52,657 nt of DNA from Candidatus Thermoplasmatota archaeon (lineage in GTDB: Archaea > Thermoplasmatota > Thermoplasmata > UBA10834), in the NCBI GenBank assembly GCA_018814355.1, contig JAHIZT010000061.1, positions 1 through 52,657 of the forward strand, read 5' to 3'. How positions within the stretch are numbered: the stretch's first letter is position 1; each line of letters opens with the position of its first letter. The translations under genes were made by a program, and so were the position numbers. The notes under the pieces were generated by a model that saw only the letters and a program-made list of their open reading frames with translations, did not search any database and was not told the DNA's origin. Of the stretch, positions 7,551-17,257 are shown one piece after another.

Positions 7551-8945
7551 ATGGAAGATCTCGCGGAAGCCACGATCGAACACGCGCTGAAGTTGGGCGC
7601 CGAGTTCGCCGACCTCAGGATGGAGTCTGCCACAGGCACGAACATCGTCGTCATGGACGGCAGGACGAAGACCCTCTCCGCCCAGCGCGAGTCTGGTTGC
7701 GGTCTGCGCGCATTCATTGGGGGCGCATGGGGCTTCGCATCGACCAATACTTTGACATCAGCTTCATTGAAGGCCGCGGCCGCCTCCGCCGTCAAGATGG
7801 CGAAGGTCGCCCGGGCCAAGGCAAAGATCAAGTTCGAAATAAAGCATGCGAGCGGCATCAGGAAGGGAGAGGAGTACAGGTGCAGGATCAGGCCGATGGA
7901 TGTCAGAATCGAAGACAAGATCTCGTTCGCTCTCTCCCAGGACAAGGCCATGCGTGGAATGGATCCGAGGATCTCGAGCACCAACGCGAGTTACGCCGAC
8001 CTCGAGGCTGACCGTATCGTGGCGAACTCCTTCGGGACGATGGCACGGATAACCGAACGCTGGCTCGTGGCCGCATGCTCGGCGTATGCGAAGTCGGAGG
8101 GCGTCGTTCAGCGTGGCCACTCAGCGTCGGGAAATGTTGGCGGATATGAGCTCATGAAGAAGGAGGAGTCAGTTAACATGGGGCTCGAAGCAGCCGCTCA
8201 GGCGTTGCGTCTTTTGGAGTCTAAGCCCGTCCCTGCGGGCAAGTTCACGGTAGTCCTGGACAACAAGATGACCGGACTGGTGGCCCACGAGGCCTTCGGC
8301 CACGCGTGCGAGGCGGACGCGGTCCTGGCGGGCGCCTCGGTGCTTGAGGGAAAGGTCGGTCGGAAGGTCGCCAATGAAGGCGTCAGCCTTATCGATGATC
8401 CAACCATCAAGGACACCTTCGGCTACTTCTCCATAGACTGGGAAGGAGTCAAGGCAAAGAAGCATGTGCTCATAGAGAACGGTGTACTGAAGGGTTTCAT
8501 GCACAACCTCGAATCGAGTAGCCGGATGGATGAGGAGCCGAACGGCGCAGCACGCGCTCAGGCCTTCAACAACACCCCCATCATCCGCATGAGCAACACG
8601 TACATCGAGGGCGGAGACTGGAAAAAGGACGAGCTGTTTGAGGGCATCAAACGCGGCATGCTGATCCAGGGAAGCCAGTACGGCTATGTAGAGCCCGCCA
8701 AGGGCCAGTTCATGTTCAAGGGCGACGAGGCATATGAGATAAAGAACGGAGAGATAGGACAGCGGCACAGAGATGCGTCCATCTCCGGCGTGATCATGGA
8801 TGTCCTCCGCAATGTCGAGGGCATCGGGAACGATTTCATGCTAGGTGATCCGGGCTACTGCGGCAAGTCGGGCCAGTCGGCGAGGACCACGGATGGCGGG
8901 CCTCACCTGCGAATCGCCAACATGGTCGTGGGAGGCCTCGCCTGA
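7551..8945 (+). CDS. tldD: TldD metalloprotease subunit
   Basis: TldD is the zinc-bearing half of the TldD/TldE peptidase, which degrades unfolded peptides and, in bacteria, matures some modified peptides. The protein has 464 residues. The HExxxH zinc motif is intact as HEAFGH (His246, Glu247, His251), and the conserved C-terminal region with HRDASISG and a GYCGKSGQ segment is present. The ATG follows an AGGTG ribosome site. tldE starts 8 bases after the stop, as expected for a heterodimer. No obvious peptide-substrate gene lies beside it, so a general protease role is most likely. Confidence 0.92.
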   Translation: MEDLAEATIEHALKLGAEFADLRMESATGTNIVVMDGRTKTLSAQRESGCGLRAFIGGAWGFASTNTLTSASLKAAAASAVKMAKVARAKAKIKFEIKHASGIRKGEEYRCRIRPMDVRIEDKISFALSQDKAMRGMDPRISSTNASYADLEADRIVANSFGTMARITERWLVAACSAYAKSEGVVQRGHSASGNVGGYELMKKEESVNMGLEAAAQALRLLESKPVPAGKFTVVLDNKMTGLVAHEAFGHACEADAVLAGASVLEGKVGRKVANEGVSLIDDPTIKDTFGYFSIDWEGVKAKKHVLIENGVLKGFMHNLESSSRMDEEPNGAARAQAFNNTPIIRMSNTYIEGGDWKKDELFEGIKRGMLIQGSQYGYVEPAKGQFMFKGDEAYEIKNGEIGQRHRDASISGVIMDVLRNVEGIGNDFMLGDPGYCGKSGQSARTTDGGPHLRIANMVVGGLA

Positions 8946-8953
8946 GGAGTGAT

Positions 8954-10309
8954 ATGATGGTCGACATGGTAGATCTTGCTGAGAAGGTGGTTCGATACGT
9001 CATGAGGCTCGGGCCGTCCGATTGCGACGTCCTGGTGGCGGATTCCAAGCACGTGTCTGCGGAGATAGAGAAGAGCTCGATGAAACAGGCGAACACGATG
9101 ACCGACCCGGGTGTGGCTGTGAGGGCGTTCAAGGAAGGATGCCCCGGATTCTCCCATTGCACTGGCCATGATTGGCCTTCAGTCAAGAAGGCAGCAGACC
9201 TGGCAGTCTCTCAAGCCAAAGCTGGTACGCCTGATCCGGACTTCCACGGACTCCCGGAGAAGAAGAGACAGTCAAAAGTCAAGGGCCTGTTCGATTCGAA
9301 GGTATCACAGCTCGAGCCGGACGAGATAGTCGGCATGGCCATAACACTGGCGGATTGGGCGGGAGACGACAAGAGGATCTCGTCGGTGAACGCGAGCGTG
9401 GGCGCCGGGTACGGCACGCTCGCATTCGCGAATAGCCGCGGCATCACGGGTTCTCAGAAGTTCTCATCCTTCGATATGAGCTCAGAAGCCGTTGCCAGGT
9501 CAGGTTCCAGAATGTTCTCTGGGGTGGACATGGGGTGGACCCGACAGCTCGATAGGACCCTGTTCGAGAAAGTAGGGAGGAGCGCGATGGAGCACGCCAT
9601 CAGGGGCCTCAAGCAGACGAAGATCGATACTGGCGACCTCCCGGTTGTCTGGGATCCGTTGGCTATCGGTTTCGTCCTCTCGACGGCGATAGGTGGAGGA
9701 GCGAACGCCGAGAGCGTGCAGCGCAAGAGGAGCTATCTTTCCGGCCGCCTTGGAGAGAAGATCGGCTCGGAGTCGCTCACGATCGTCGATGACCCGACTG
9801 TCGATTGGGCCGTCGGAAGCTATGCTTTTGACGGCGAGGGTACTCCCGCCTTCGCCAAGCAATTGGTCGAGAAGGGCGAGCTCAAGTCCTATCTACATGA
9901 CAGTTATACCGCAGGCAAAGACTCGGTCGAGAGCACAGGCAATTCCTCGAGAGGAGGCATCATGTGGAGCTTCAGGAGGCCGCCGTCGATCTCCAGCTCG
10001 AACCTGGTAGTTGCAGAAGGCGACTCCAGCATACAGGAGATGCTTGATGAGACAAGGAAGGGAGTCTATCTGCGCCTGACCTACGACTATCCGAACCTTG
10101 CGACGGGCGAGTTCTCAGGACTCATGATGGAGAGCTTCAGGATCGACAAGGGCGAGCTGGGCGAATCCATCCAACAGGCCACGATTGGAGTCGGCCTGCT
10201 GGAGCTGTTCTCGCGAATAGACATGGTGGGTGACGAATCGAGGGATGTCTTCGGGGTCAAGACGCCTGCCATCAGGATTTCGAAGGCGAAGGTCGCGGGT
10301 TCCCGCTAG
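8954..10309 (+). CDS. tldE: TldE/PmbA subunit of the TldD/TldE protease
   Basis: A 451-residue partner of TldD. It has the same overall fold but no HExxxH zinc motif, as expected for TldE, and closes the active site of the heterodimer. Family features include the GIDMGW-like and TGNSSRG regions and a C-terminal segment with GEFSGLMMESFRID. ATG 8954 has GAGG 6 bases upstream. The TAG stop overlaps head-on with the stop of the minus-strand coiled-coil gene through a shared CTAG at 10306-10309. Confidence 0.9.
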   Translation: MMVDMVDLAEKVVRYVMRLGPSDCDVLVADSKHVSAEIEKSSMKQANTMTDPGVAVRAFKEGCPGFSHCTGHDWPSVKKAADLAVSQAKAGTPDPDFHGLPEKKRQSKVKGLFDSKVSQLEPDEIVGMAITLADWAGDDKRISSVNASVGAGYGTLAFANSRGITGSQKFSSFDMSSEAVARSGSRMFSGVDMGWTRQLDRTLFEKVGRSAMEHAIRGLKQTKIDTGDLPVVWDPLAIGFVLSTAIGGGANAESVQRKRSYLSGRLGEKIGSESLTIVDDPTVDWAVGSYAFDGEGTPAFAKQLVEKGELKSYLHDSYTAGKDSVESTGNSSRGGIMWSFRRPPSISSSNLVVAEGDSSIQEMLDETRKGVYLRLTYDYPNLATGEFSGLMMESFRIDKGELGESIQQATIGVGLLELFSRIDMVGDESRDVFGVKTPAIRISKAKVAGSR

Positions 10310-13300
10310 AATGAGTACTTCTGCCCGCATACCGGGCACTCGCTGGTCCTCTTGGCGCATGAAAGGTGCAGCTGGCCGCCGCATCTGCAGGTGACGATGT
10401 CGAAGCCGGGTTTTATCCTGCCCTGGCATGAGATGCATCTCGTTGTCTCCGATGCTCTGCCGAGCTTGAAAGGCGGGCCCGCGGGGAACACATTGACGCT
10501 GTCCTCTATCTCGAAGGTCTGTGGTCTGCCGTCGAACTGCCTCTTGCTCGTCAGCATCACCTTGATGGGCACGTTGCCGCTCGACTTCGGCACGATCTTG
10601 ACCTTCAGCTGGTGCTCGGCGCTCGGTTTGAGATTAGCGACCATTCCTGCATCGACGACCTCGAAATCCCCGATGACCTCCACCGAGATGTCCTTGGCGA
10701 GGGCCTTCCCTGTGTTCTTGATGTCGATCTTGAGCTCGCTCTCGACCGCCTCCTGAAGGCCTGTCGCCGAAACGCTACCCGTGATGTCTGCCGAGTATGC
10801 CTCCATTAGCTCCTTTGCCGTGTCCAGAGCCTCTGCGACGAGCTCTATCGCGGAGTCGTAATCCTTCTCCTTCTCGATCTCGGCCATCGCGATCAGCCGC
10901 TCGGGCTCCCTTTTGGAGAACCCGTATCTTCCAAGGTTCTCCATGGCGCTCTCAGCGGCTATGGATATGTCCAGGTACTTCTTGTAAGAGTCTTCTAGGC
11001 CCATCGTCTTGCGGTCAGCGTCCATCAGGAGCTGGAACGCCCCCTCGATGTCCTCCTTCTCATGTGCCTTCCTCGCATCTCCCACAATCTTCTCCACCAT
11101 TGTGACCGATGCCCCGAACTTCCTAAGTCCCTCGGTCTTGCCCTGGACATCGTCTATCAGGCTCGAGATCTTCTTGGATATCAGCGAGATGCTGTTGTCC
11201 TTGCATGCGAGTGCCTGCTGGTACGCGAAATCCCAGAGCTTCTCCGAAAACGAAGTGTTCGCCACCTCGAGCAGGTCCTCGGCGGACTTGGTGTTTATCC
11301 CCATGGACTTGGCCTTCGCGATCATCAGCCTGTTCTGCTCCATGATGTTCTTTATGGAGTCCTCGAAGATCGACTCGGCTTTGGCCGTCGCCCGCTTGAG
11401 CGCGTCCCTGCTCTTGGCGAACTCGTGGGCCGTCAGGTAGTCCTGGGCCATGTCAAGCATCTCATCGCACTCTGATGTGTCGATCCGGACCCTCTTGAGC
11501 CTCTCGATGCGTTCCCTCGCCGCGCTCAGTTCGATCCTGCAGCTGTCTAGGTTCTCTCCGATAAGCTGCAGTTCATCGCCGCTCTCTATGGCTGCGGTCA
11601 TCGCATCGACATACTTGCCCTCCGAGAGCAACCTCTCGGCCTTCTCCACGGATTCGGTCAGACGGTCGGTCTTCCTGCCTTCGTCCGCTGCGTCCGAGAG
11701 CTTCCTGCGGGCCATCTCGACCGCTCTGGTGCTGATGTCGCGCTGCAGCTCCGCGCGCTCCATCTCGGTCTCGCACTTCATGGCGAGCTTCAGTGAATCT
11801 TGGTATCTGGTTTCATTGTACGCCTGGGTGCCCTCTGCTACATATCTCTCCGCCATCCCGAGCTGGAGCCCCTGTGAAGCGGACTTCTCGATCCGTTCCT
11901 TCAGTTTCTCGAGCGTTCCCCAGATCCTCGACTTGGTAACCTCGGAGGATGCCTCTGAGGACTTCCTCGCGAGCTCCAGGGCGATGGCGTACTGGTGCCT
12001 CGTGAGCGCCTCGACGGCATGCTCGAGGAATTCGCGTGCGCGTCCGACATCCATGTCCAGGGTCTCGGCATCCTTCAGGTTGTTCCTGGCGACCCTGATC
12101 TCGAGCGCAGCCTGGGAGCTCAGGTTCTTGACATGGTTGATGTCCTCTTTCGCGGAGGCTATGCATCTGAGCGCCTCCACATAGTCTCCTGTCCTTGCGA
12201 GTTCGCCTGCCTTTTCGCTGAGTTTCTCAGGTCCCAGCGTGTCTACTCCAACGTTCCTCGCATCGGTGAGCAGCCTCTGGAGGCTCCTAGTCATTTCGGA
12301 TATGGAGGTGGAGATTGTCCGTCTGGCGAGATCGTCGCATTCCTTGGCCGTGGCGAGGGCTTGGTCGTAGTTCTTCGTTTTCATGAAATCCTTTGCCTTG
12401 CCCAGGAGCTTCGACGCGGCCTCGGCTTCTATCCCGTGCATCTGCGCCAGATCTATGTTCTCCTTCGAGCTCAAGATGAGCCTCGCGGCCAGGTACATTT
12501 CGAGGCTCTTCTCCGTTTCTGCCATCACCTCGTCCAAAAGATTCTCCGCATCGTCGATCCTGCCCTCCGAGAACTTGCTCCGGGCTTGGTCGAGCCTGCG
12601 CACCAGGGAGGTCACGTCAGCCCTGGTCTTGCCGGCCTCGGAGATCAGCTCCTCAGTTCTGCGGATCTTGTCCTTGACCTGGTCGAATCTCCCTATCTCC
12701 TTCTGGAGGGACAGCTTGGTGCCCCGTATGGATTTGAAAGCCTCGCCGAAGTCATGCTCCTCGGCCTTGTGGATGGCCTCTTTGAGCTGTGACTTCGCCT
12801 CGTCTATGTCAATACCGACGGTCTTGGCCTCCTCGAGCGAATCCTTGATCGCCGAGAACTCCGTCTGGACCAGCTTGCTCATCATGTCGTCTGAGCTCTG
12901 GATGATCTCCCTTGCGTGGGCCATAGCGTCCTCATAGACCCTCTTCGAGAGAGCATCATTGGCACGCGTGAGGAGTATCTCGACATCCGAGGGGTCGCCT
13001 TCCATCGACCGAATCATCTCGATCTTCGAGGTCGCGGTCGCGATCAGCTTGTCGCACTCTACCTGGCCTATAGTCTCGATCCTGCGGGTTACCTGTTTCA
13101 GGAGGGCCTGCGCCTTGTCGAACTCCGAAGAGGCGATGTGCTGCCTGGCTTGCGTGATGGTCTCGCTCAGCTCCGAGAGCGCATCATCGCTTGTGTATCC
13201 CTTCACGAACTGGTCGATGTTCTGGAGTCGGTCGCTCATGACCCTTGTCATGGCGGCATTCGCGGCCTCCTTGCTCGATTTCGCCAGGTTGACACTCTCC

Positions 13301-14817
13301 ATCATGTCGTCCTTGGACATGCTGTCGAGCGCCCTCTGTAGGATTCCCTCTGCCTCGGCGATGTCGGCTCCGATCTCCTTTGAGAGTTTCAGGGCCTTGT
13401 CTGCGATGTCGATCTCCTTCATGGTCCTGTCGTATGTCAGCTTCTTTGTTACGGTGAGACCGTTCGAGGTGGCCTCTGCGGTCTTATCGTAGTTCTTGTC
13501 CTCGAAGTTTTTCCTGGCATCCATCAGGATTACTTTGACCTTCGTTGTGTCCGCGCCGAGGTCAGATGCGAACTTCACCGCCTTTGCGAGCTCGACGACA
13601 TCGTCCCTGGCCTCGTAGAACATCTCCAGTGCGGTGTCCACCTCCTTCCAGCTCTGCTCGGCATAGCTCATTGCATCCTCGAACTTCCCGAGCTTCAGGT
13701 TGTCCCTCGCAGTGTTGAGTAGCAGGATGGCCTTGGTCATATCCACGCCGACCTTCTTGGCCAGCACGAACCTGTCTCTGGCTTTCGAGATGACCTCCAG
13801 GACCGAATCGAACTCCGCTCTGTGCATCTTCTCGTGTGCAGTGTTCAGAGCGTGGAGCGCCTCGATGTACTTCTTATCCTTGAGCGCGTTGACTGCCTGG
13901 TCGAGGAGCTGCTGGGGGACTGTGACGTCCTCCTTCGCGTTCTTCATCTTCTTGATCGCTTCCCTCGTTTCCCTGGCGAGATCCTGGAATCTGGTAGTGA
14001 TGGCGCTCTCCCCGTCAGTCTCGGCCTTCTTGGCGTACGAGAGAGATTCCTTGAACTTGAGCGCTGCAAGTGCGGATTTGGATTTGTCAGTGTGTGACTT
14101 GACCCGAGACATGTCCGCCCCTAGCTCTTCCCCGGCCGAGATCAGCTCCTCGGCCTTCGATACGGCGGAATTGACCTGCGACTTCAGGTCCTCCCCAGCG
14201 CCTTCGAGGACCTCCTTGATATCCGTCATGCAGGCTTCGTATTCCTGGGATTCGAGAGCACTCTTCGCCCTGGCCAGCTGGTCGTCGAAGATCGTCACAT
14301 CGTTTCCGAATTCCTTGGCCTGCATGATCGTCTCCTGGGCCTGCGAGAACAACTTGGAGAAGACCTCGTGGAAAGTCCGTTCGGAAGCGTCGTAGGCGCT
14401 CTTGGCGAGCTTCATCGCCCCCTCGAGGTCGTCGGCGACTACTCTCTCCTTGCTCTTCTCGAGCATGTCGTGAGCCGCCTTCGACTCGTTGCCAGTTCCT
14501 TGGACGAGGTTTATGAGTCCATCAACAGAATCAGCGACATCGCCTATCCTTCGCAGGTAGGCTCCCTTGGCCAGCTCCATCCCCTTCCTGGAATGTGCGA
14601 TCGCGGACTGGTAGTCTTTAGAAGCGATCGCCGCCTCGAAATCCCTCTGCGGTTTCTCGACCTCGCTGAGATTGACATCGCTGTCCTTGCATCTCTCCAA
14701 GAACTTCTGAAGAGAGTCATGCTCTTTCTCTGCGACCTCTTTGTTCTTGGTCGCCTCCTTAGCTCTCTCCTCTAGCTGCTTTGCTAATTGGAGGCTCTTC
14801 AGGTAGTTTCCCGCCAA
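10306..14817 (-). CDS. Giant helical-repeat (coiled-coil) protein with CARDB-like domain and C-terminal zinc finger
   Basis: The 1503-residue protein is nearly all helical from residue 1 to about 1345. A unit of about 64 residues recurs roughly 21 times, with a core like LLxxAxxxLxxxxYxxALxxAxxA (examples: LLNTARDNLKLGKFEDAMSY, FLEHAVEALTRHQYAIALEL). These resemble TPR-like hairpins joined by longer helices. Residues about 1360-1450 look like a CARDB-type beta domain (LKIDIKNTGKALAKDISVEV). The last 43 residues hold a RING-like or treble-clef finger: CxxC 1461/1464, CxC 1477/1479, HxxC 1484/1487, CxxC 1494/1497. No signal peptide or membrane segment is seen, so it is probably cytoplasmic. The start is TTG; no in-frame ATG lies before an upstream stop. 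Function unknown. Confidence 0.82.
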   Translation of the reverse strand: MAGNYLKSLQLAKQLEERAKEATKNKEVAEKEHDSLQKFLERCKDSDVNLSEVEKPQRDFEAAIASKDYQSAIAHSRKGMELAKGAYLRRIGDVADSVDGLINLVQGTGNESKAAHDMLEKSKERVVADDLEGAMKLAKSAYDASERTFHEVFSKLFSQAQETIMQAKEFGNDVTIFDDQLARAKSALESQEYEACMTDIKEVLEGAGEDLKSQVNSAVSKAEELISAGEELGADMSRVKSHTDKSKSALAALKFKESLSYAKKAETDGESAITTRFQDLARETREAIKKMKNAKEDVTVPQQLLDQAVNALKDKKYIEALHALNTAHEKMHRAEFDSVLEVISKARDRFVLAKKVGVDMTKAILLLNTARDNLKLGKFEDAMSYAEQSWKEVDTALEMFYEARDDVVELAKAVKFASDLGADTTKVKVILMDARKNFEDKNYDKTAEATSNGLTVTKKLTYDRTMKEIDIADKALKLSKEIGADIAEAEGILQRALDSMSKDDMMESVNLAKSSKEAANAAMTRVMSDRLQNIDQFVKGYTSDDALSELSETITQARQHIASSEFDKAQALLKQVTRRIETIGQVECDKLIATATSKIEMIRSMEGDPSDVEILLTRANDALSKRVYEDAMAHAREIIQSSDDMMSKLVQTEFSAIKDSLEEAKTVGIDIDEAKSQLKEAIHKAEEHDFGEAFKSIRGTKLSLQKEIGRFDQVKDKIRRTEELISEAGKTRADVTSLVRRLDQARSKFSEGRIDDAENLLDEVMAETEKSLEMYLAARLILSSKENIDLAQMHGIEAEAASKLLGKAKDFMKTKNYDQALATAKECDDLARRTISTSISEMTRSLQRLLTDARNVGVDTLGPEKLSEKAGELARTGDYVEALRCIASAKEDINHVKNLSSQAALEIRVARNNLKDAETLDMDVGRAREFLEHAVEALTRHQYAIALELARKSSEASSEVTKSRIWGTLEKLKERIEKSASQGLQLGMAERYVAEGTQAYNETRYQDSLKLAMKCETEMERAELQRDISTRAVEMARRKLSDAADEGRKTDRLTESVEKAERLLSEGKYVDAMTAAIESGDELQLIGENLDSCRIELSAARERIERLKRVRIDTSECDEMLDMAQDYLTAHEFAKSRDALKRATAKAESIFEDSIKNIMEQNRLMIAKAKSMGINTKSAEDLLEVANTSFSEKLWDFAYQQALACKDNSISLISKKISSLIDDVQGKTEGLRKFGASVTMVEKIVGDARKAHEKEDIEGAFQLLMDADRKTMGLEDSYKKYLDISIAAESAMENLGRYGFSKREPERLIAMAEIEKEKDYDSAIELVAEALDTAKELMEAYSADITGSVSATGLQEAVESELKIDIKNTGKALAKDISVEVIGDFEVVDAGMVANLKPSAEHQLKVKIVPKSSGNVPIKVMLTSKRQFDGRPQTFEIEDSVNVFPAGPPFKLGRASETTRCISCQGRIKPGFDIVTCRCGGQLHLSCAKRTSECPVCGQKYSF

Positions 14818-14900
14818 GGTACACCAAGCTCCGTGCGCCAGTGCCTAGAATCCCATTAGGTCACTGACAGGCTGTATGCGTGTTATCATTTTTCTGGCTT

Positions 14901-14910
14901 CATATAAAAG
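14901..14910 (-). promoter_or_regulatory. TATA box of the giant coiled-coil gene
   Basis: The minus strand reads CTTTTATATG, predicting transcription start near 14876 and a leader of about 60 bases before TTG 14817. It separates this gene from the upstream cyclodeaminase gene. Confidence 0.5.
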
Positions 14911-14965
14911 TATCGTTGAGTCTATCAATACTGATACGTATCCTGGCTGAAGCGATGTGTCGGGG

Positions 14966-15595
14966 TCAGTTTCCACCAATTCCAGTTAACCTGGAGAGCG
15001 CATCCCTGACATGGTCCTTGGCTCTCTTTTCGTCCTTCTTGAGCATCTCCCTTGCATGTCTTGCGAAGGGTGCGTCTGAGATGCCGGCCAGATTGATGTT
15101 TACATTCATCGCGGCCCCCTTGAAACCAGTTTCGGCCAAGAGCACAGCCACGCCGACGTCTGACGATGCGCTTACGGTCCCGAGCTCAGCGACTCGTGCG
15201 GACTTCTCGAGGACATCGGCACATGCCGAGGCCGTTTCCAGAGGCACGCTGCAAGCGTGCCTCAAGGCCCTCTGGAAATCCTCGACGGTCTTCGGGTTCT
15301 CATCCTTCCTCCTCGCTCTGGACGCCAGGACCACCTTGTCGTATGAGTCAGCATCCTCTCTGGCTTGAGAAATCAGGTCATCTCTCAACGCCACTAGCGA
15401 TGCCTGGAGCCTCTCAAGCTCCGGTTTCCTAGCCTCGTGCTTCTTGTTCTTCGCCGTGATCGCGCACACCATAGCCAGAAGCGAAGCGGCCATTCCGCCA
15501 GCGGCTGCGGCTGCTGTGCCTCCGCCGGGAGAAGGCATATCGGACGACAGTTCGAGGCAGAACTTTCGCAATGCCTCGAAGTCCTTCAACCCCAA
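14966..15595 (-). CDS. Formimidoyltetrahydrofolate cyclodeaminase (FTCD C-domain family)
   Basis: The protein matches the cyclodeaminase/cyclohydrolase family, which turns formimino-tetrahydrofolate into methenyl-tetrahydrofolate and ammonia. The hallmark PSPGGGTAAA loop is near the N-terminus, followed by an all-helical domain (LLAMVCAITAKNKKHE). In animals this domain is fused to the formimidoyltransferase; here it is separate but directly downstream. Of the possible starts I prefer TTG 15595 or TTG 15589, both preceded by GGAGAGGAG. The second would overlap the transferase stop by 4 bases (TTGA). A longer frame to 15664 would overlap by 79 bases and adds residues foreign to the family. Use of tetrahydrofolate or an archaeal pterin is unresolved. 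Confidence 0.85.
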   Translation of the reverse strand: MGLKDFEALRKFCLELSSDMPSPGGGTAAAAAGGMAASLLAMVCAITAKNKKHEARKPELERLQASLVALRDDLISQAREDADSYDKVVLASRARRKDENPKTVEDFQRALRHACSVPLETASACADVLEKSARVAELGTVSASSDVGVAVLLAETGFKGAAMNVNINLAGISDAPFARHAREMLKKDEKRAKDHVRDALSRLTGIGGN

Positions 15596-16485
15596 ATTCT
15601 CCTCTCCAGAACCTGATCGCTCGAGAACTGGCGGATTCCAAGGAACTTCGCTGCGAGGTCGCACACTGCTTCCAAGGGTATGAGGCCGACTATCTCACTC
15701 TCAGCAATCTCGACTCCTCGTTCCTCGGCCTCCTTCCTCACAGCCTCGAACACCGTCGAGATGTGAGTGACCGTGTAGTCTGTCAGGTTCATCGAGACCT
15801 GGACCGTGCCCCTGGCCTCCAGTGCGAACCCAAGAGCTTTGACCTTCGGCAGGCCTCCGCTGCTAGCCCTGATCTTCTTGGCGATCTCCCTGGCTATGTT
15901 CACATCAGTGGATTTCAGATCCACGTTGAACGCAATCAGAGGCATCCTAACACCGACTGCCACTGCTCCCGCAGTCGGATGGAGCATCCTGGGACCGAAG
16001 TCTGGATACCTGGACTCGTCCGTCAGGATTGCCTGTTTGAGCCCCTCGAACTCACCCCTCCGCACATTCTCTAAGTTGACTCTCTCGGGCTTCTTCGCCG
16101 CCGACTCGTAAAGGTAGACGGGGATCTTGAGCTCCTTCCCGATTCTCGCGCCGACCTTGTGCGCGATCTCGATACAGTCATCTATCGTGACGCCTGATAT
16201 CGGCACGAAGGGAAGGACATCGAGCGCCCCCATGCGCGGGTGCTGTCCCTTGTGCTTGTTGAGGTCTATCAGCTCAGACGCCGCCCTCGCCCCTCTGAAC
16301 GCCCCTTCTTGTACGGTGTCCTTGCCTCCGGTGAACGTGACGACGGACCTGTTGTGGTCGAGGTCAGATTCGACGTCGAGTATCTTGATCCCAGGGACGG
16401 CCCTGATGGAGTAGACGATCTTGTCTATCACATCCTTTCGCCGCCCCTCGCTGAAATTGGGTACGCATTCGACTATCGTGGGCAT
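15586..16485 (-). CDS. ftcD: Glutamate formimidoyltransferase
   Basis: This 299-residue enzyme moves the formimino group from formiminoglutamate, a histidine breakdown product, to tetrahydrofolate, releasing glutamate. The N-terminal VECVPNFSEG motif and catalytic His82 in QHPRMGALDV are present, as is the ferredoxin-like second half ending in GLIPLEAV. It is directly followed by the cyclodeaminase, so the pair does what the fused animal FTCD does. hutH lies 8 kb away on the other strand; the two middle pathway enzymes are outside the window. ATG 16485 is unambiguous. Confidence 0.92.
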   Translation of the reverse strand: MPTIVECVPNFSEGRRKDVIDKIVYSIRAVPGIKILDVESDLDHNRSVVTFTGGKDTVQEGAFRGARAASELIDLNKHKGQHPRMGALDVLPFVPISGVTIDDCIEIAHKVGARIGKELKIPVYLYESAAKKPERVNLENVRRGEFEGLKQAILTDESRYPDFGPRMLHPTAGAVAVGVRMPLIAFNVDLKSTDVNIAREIAKKIRASSGGLPKVKALGFALEARGTVQVSMNLTDYTVTHISTVFEAVRKEAEERGVEIAESEIVGLIPLEAVCDLAAKFLGIRQFSSDQVLERRIWG

Positions 16486-16561
16486 TCTCTCGGACCGGCC
16501 ATCGGCATCGCATTAGATGGTAATTAAGCACGTCGAGCATGTGGTTCGGCACGAGGGCGCG

Positions 16562-17122
16562 TCACTTCTTGATGATATCCACTGCCGCGACCCTCTCGAG
16601 CACGAGGTTTCTCGGATCGCTCTTGCCAATGGTGTCGAGTTCCTGTCGGGTGATGCCGAACCTCTTGAGCCTGTCGACCGAGAGGTCCTGAGGCCTATCA
16701 TCTAGAATCCGCCATGAGCTGTCGACCTCGAGGTCCCCTCCTGACAGCCGGGCGACCACGACCTCTTCTGTCGTCTGGTCGACTGACATCTTCTTGATCG
16801 CGCTCGAAAGCTGCTTCTCACCCGAGGCGTACAGGAGCGTCTCCATCGAGAGCGAATCCGAAGAGTTGCGTCGTCCGTCTATGGCCTTCTTCGCATGAAA
16901 CAGAGCGCTCCGTACGTGGTCTAGACCAAAGACCATGTCTGACCTCATCAAGAGGATCTGCACCCCCGAGCTGAAGGCTGGGTTCACCGTCCTTTCCAGA
17001 AACGCCGGAGCACACCCTCGATCGACCTTGACAACCCACGCCTTCAGGTCCTTGGTCGCTTCTTCCACTATGTCAGGCATCGTGCTCGGCCCTACGTCTA
17101 TCTGTATTATATCAATTTTCAC
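16562..17122 (-). CDS. cgi121: KEOPS complex subunit Cgi121
   Basis: Cgi121 belongs to the KEOPS complex, which makes t6A37 in ANN-decoding tRNAs; it helps dock tRNA for Bud32/Kae1. The 186-residue protein shows the family pattern: an early strand VKIDIIQIDVG, then IQILLMRSDMVFGLDHVRSA with the conserved His-Ala helix, and the C-terminal GITRQELDTIG region. I chose GTG 17122, which begins the core domain; the frame extends to 17155 without a better start. In many archaea cgi121 neighbours hel308; here one gene (DUF4382) stands between them. The formimidoyltransferase follows after 76 bases. Confidence 0.85.
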   Translation of the reverse strand: MKIDIIQIDVGPSTMPDIVEEATKDLKAWVVKVDRGCAPAFLERTVNPAFSSGVQILLMRSDMVFGLDHVRSALFHAKKAIDGRRNSSDSLSMETLLYASGEKQLSSAIKKMSVDQTTEEVVVARLSGGDLEVDSSWRILDDRPQDLSVDRLKRFGITRQELDTIGKSDPRNLVLERVAAVDIIKK

Positions 17123-17257
17123 GCCGCATGAGCAGGATCGACCCTGAGCATTCACTCAGATGGTTTAGAAACATGGGGAATATGATTGTTCGCAGCATGG
17201 TCTCGTGCTCGACCATTGCTGCGAGTTGGGGTTTGCAGGGTCGGAATGAATGCTCGG

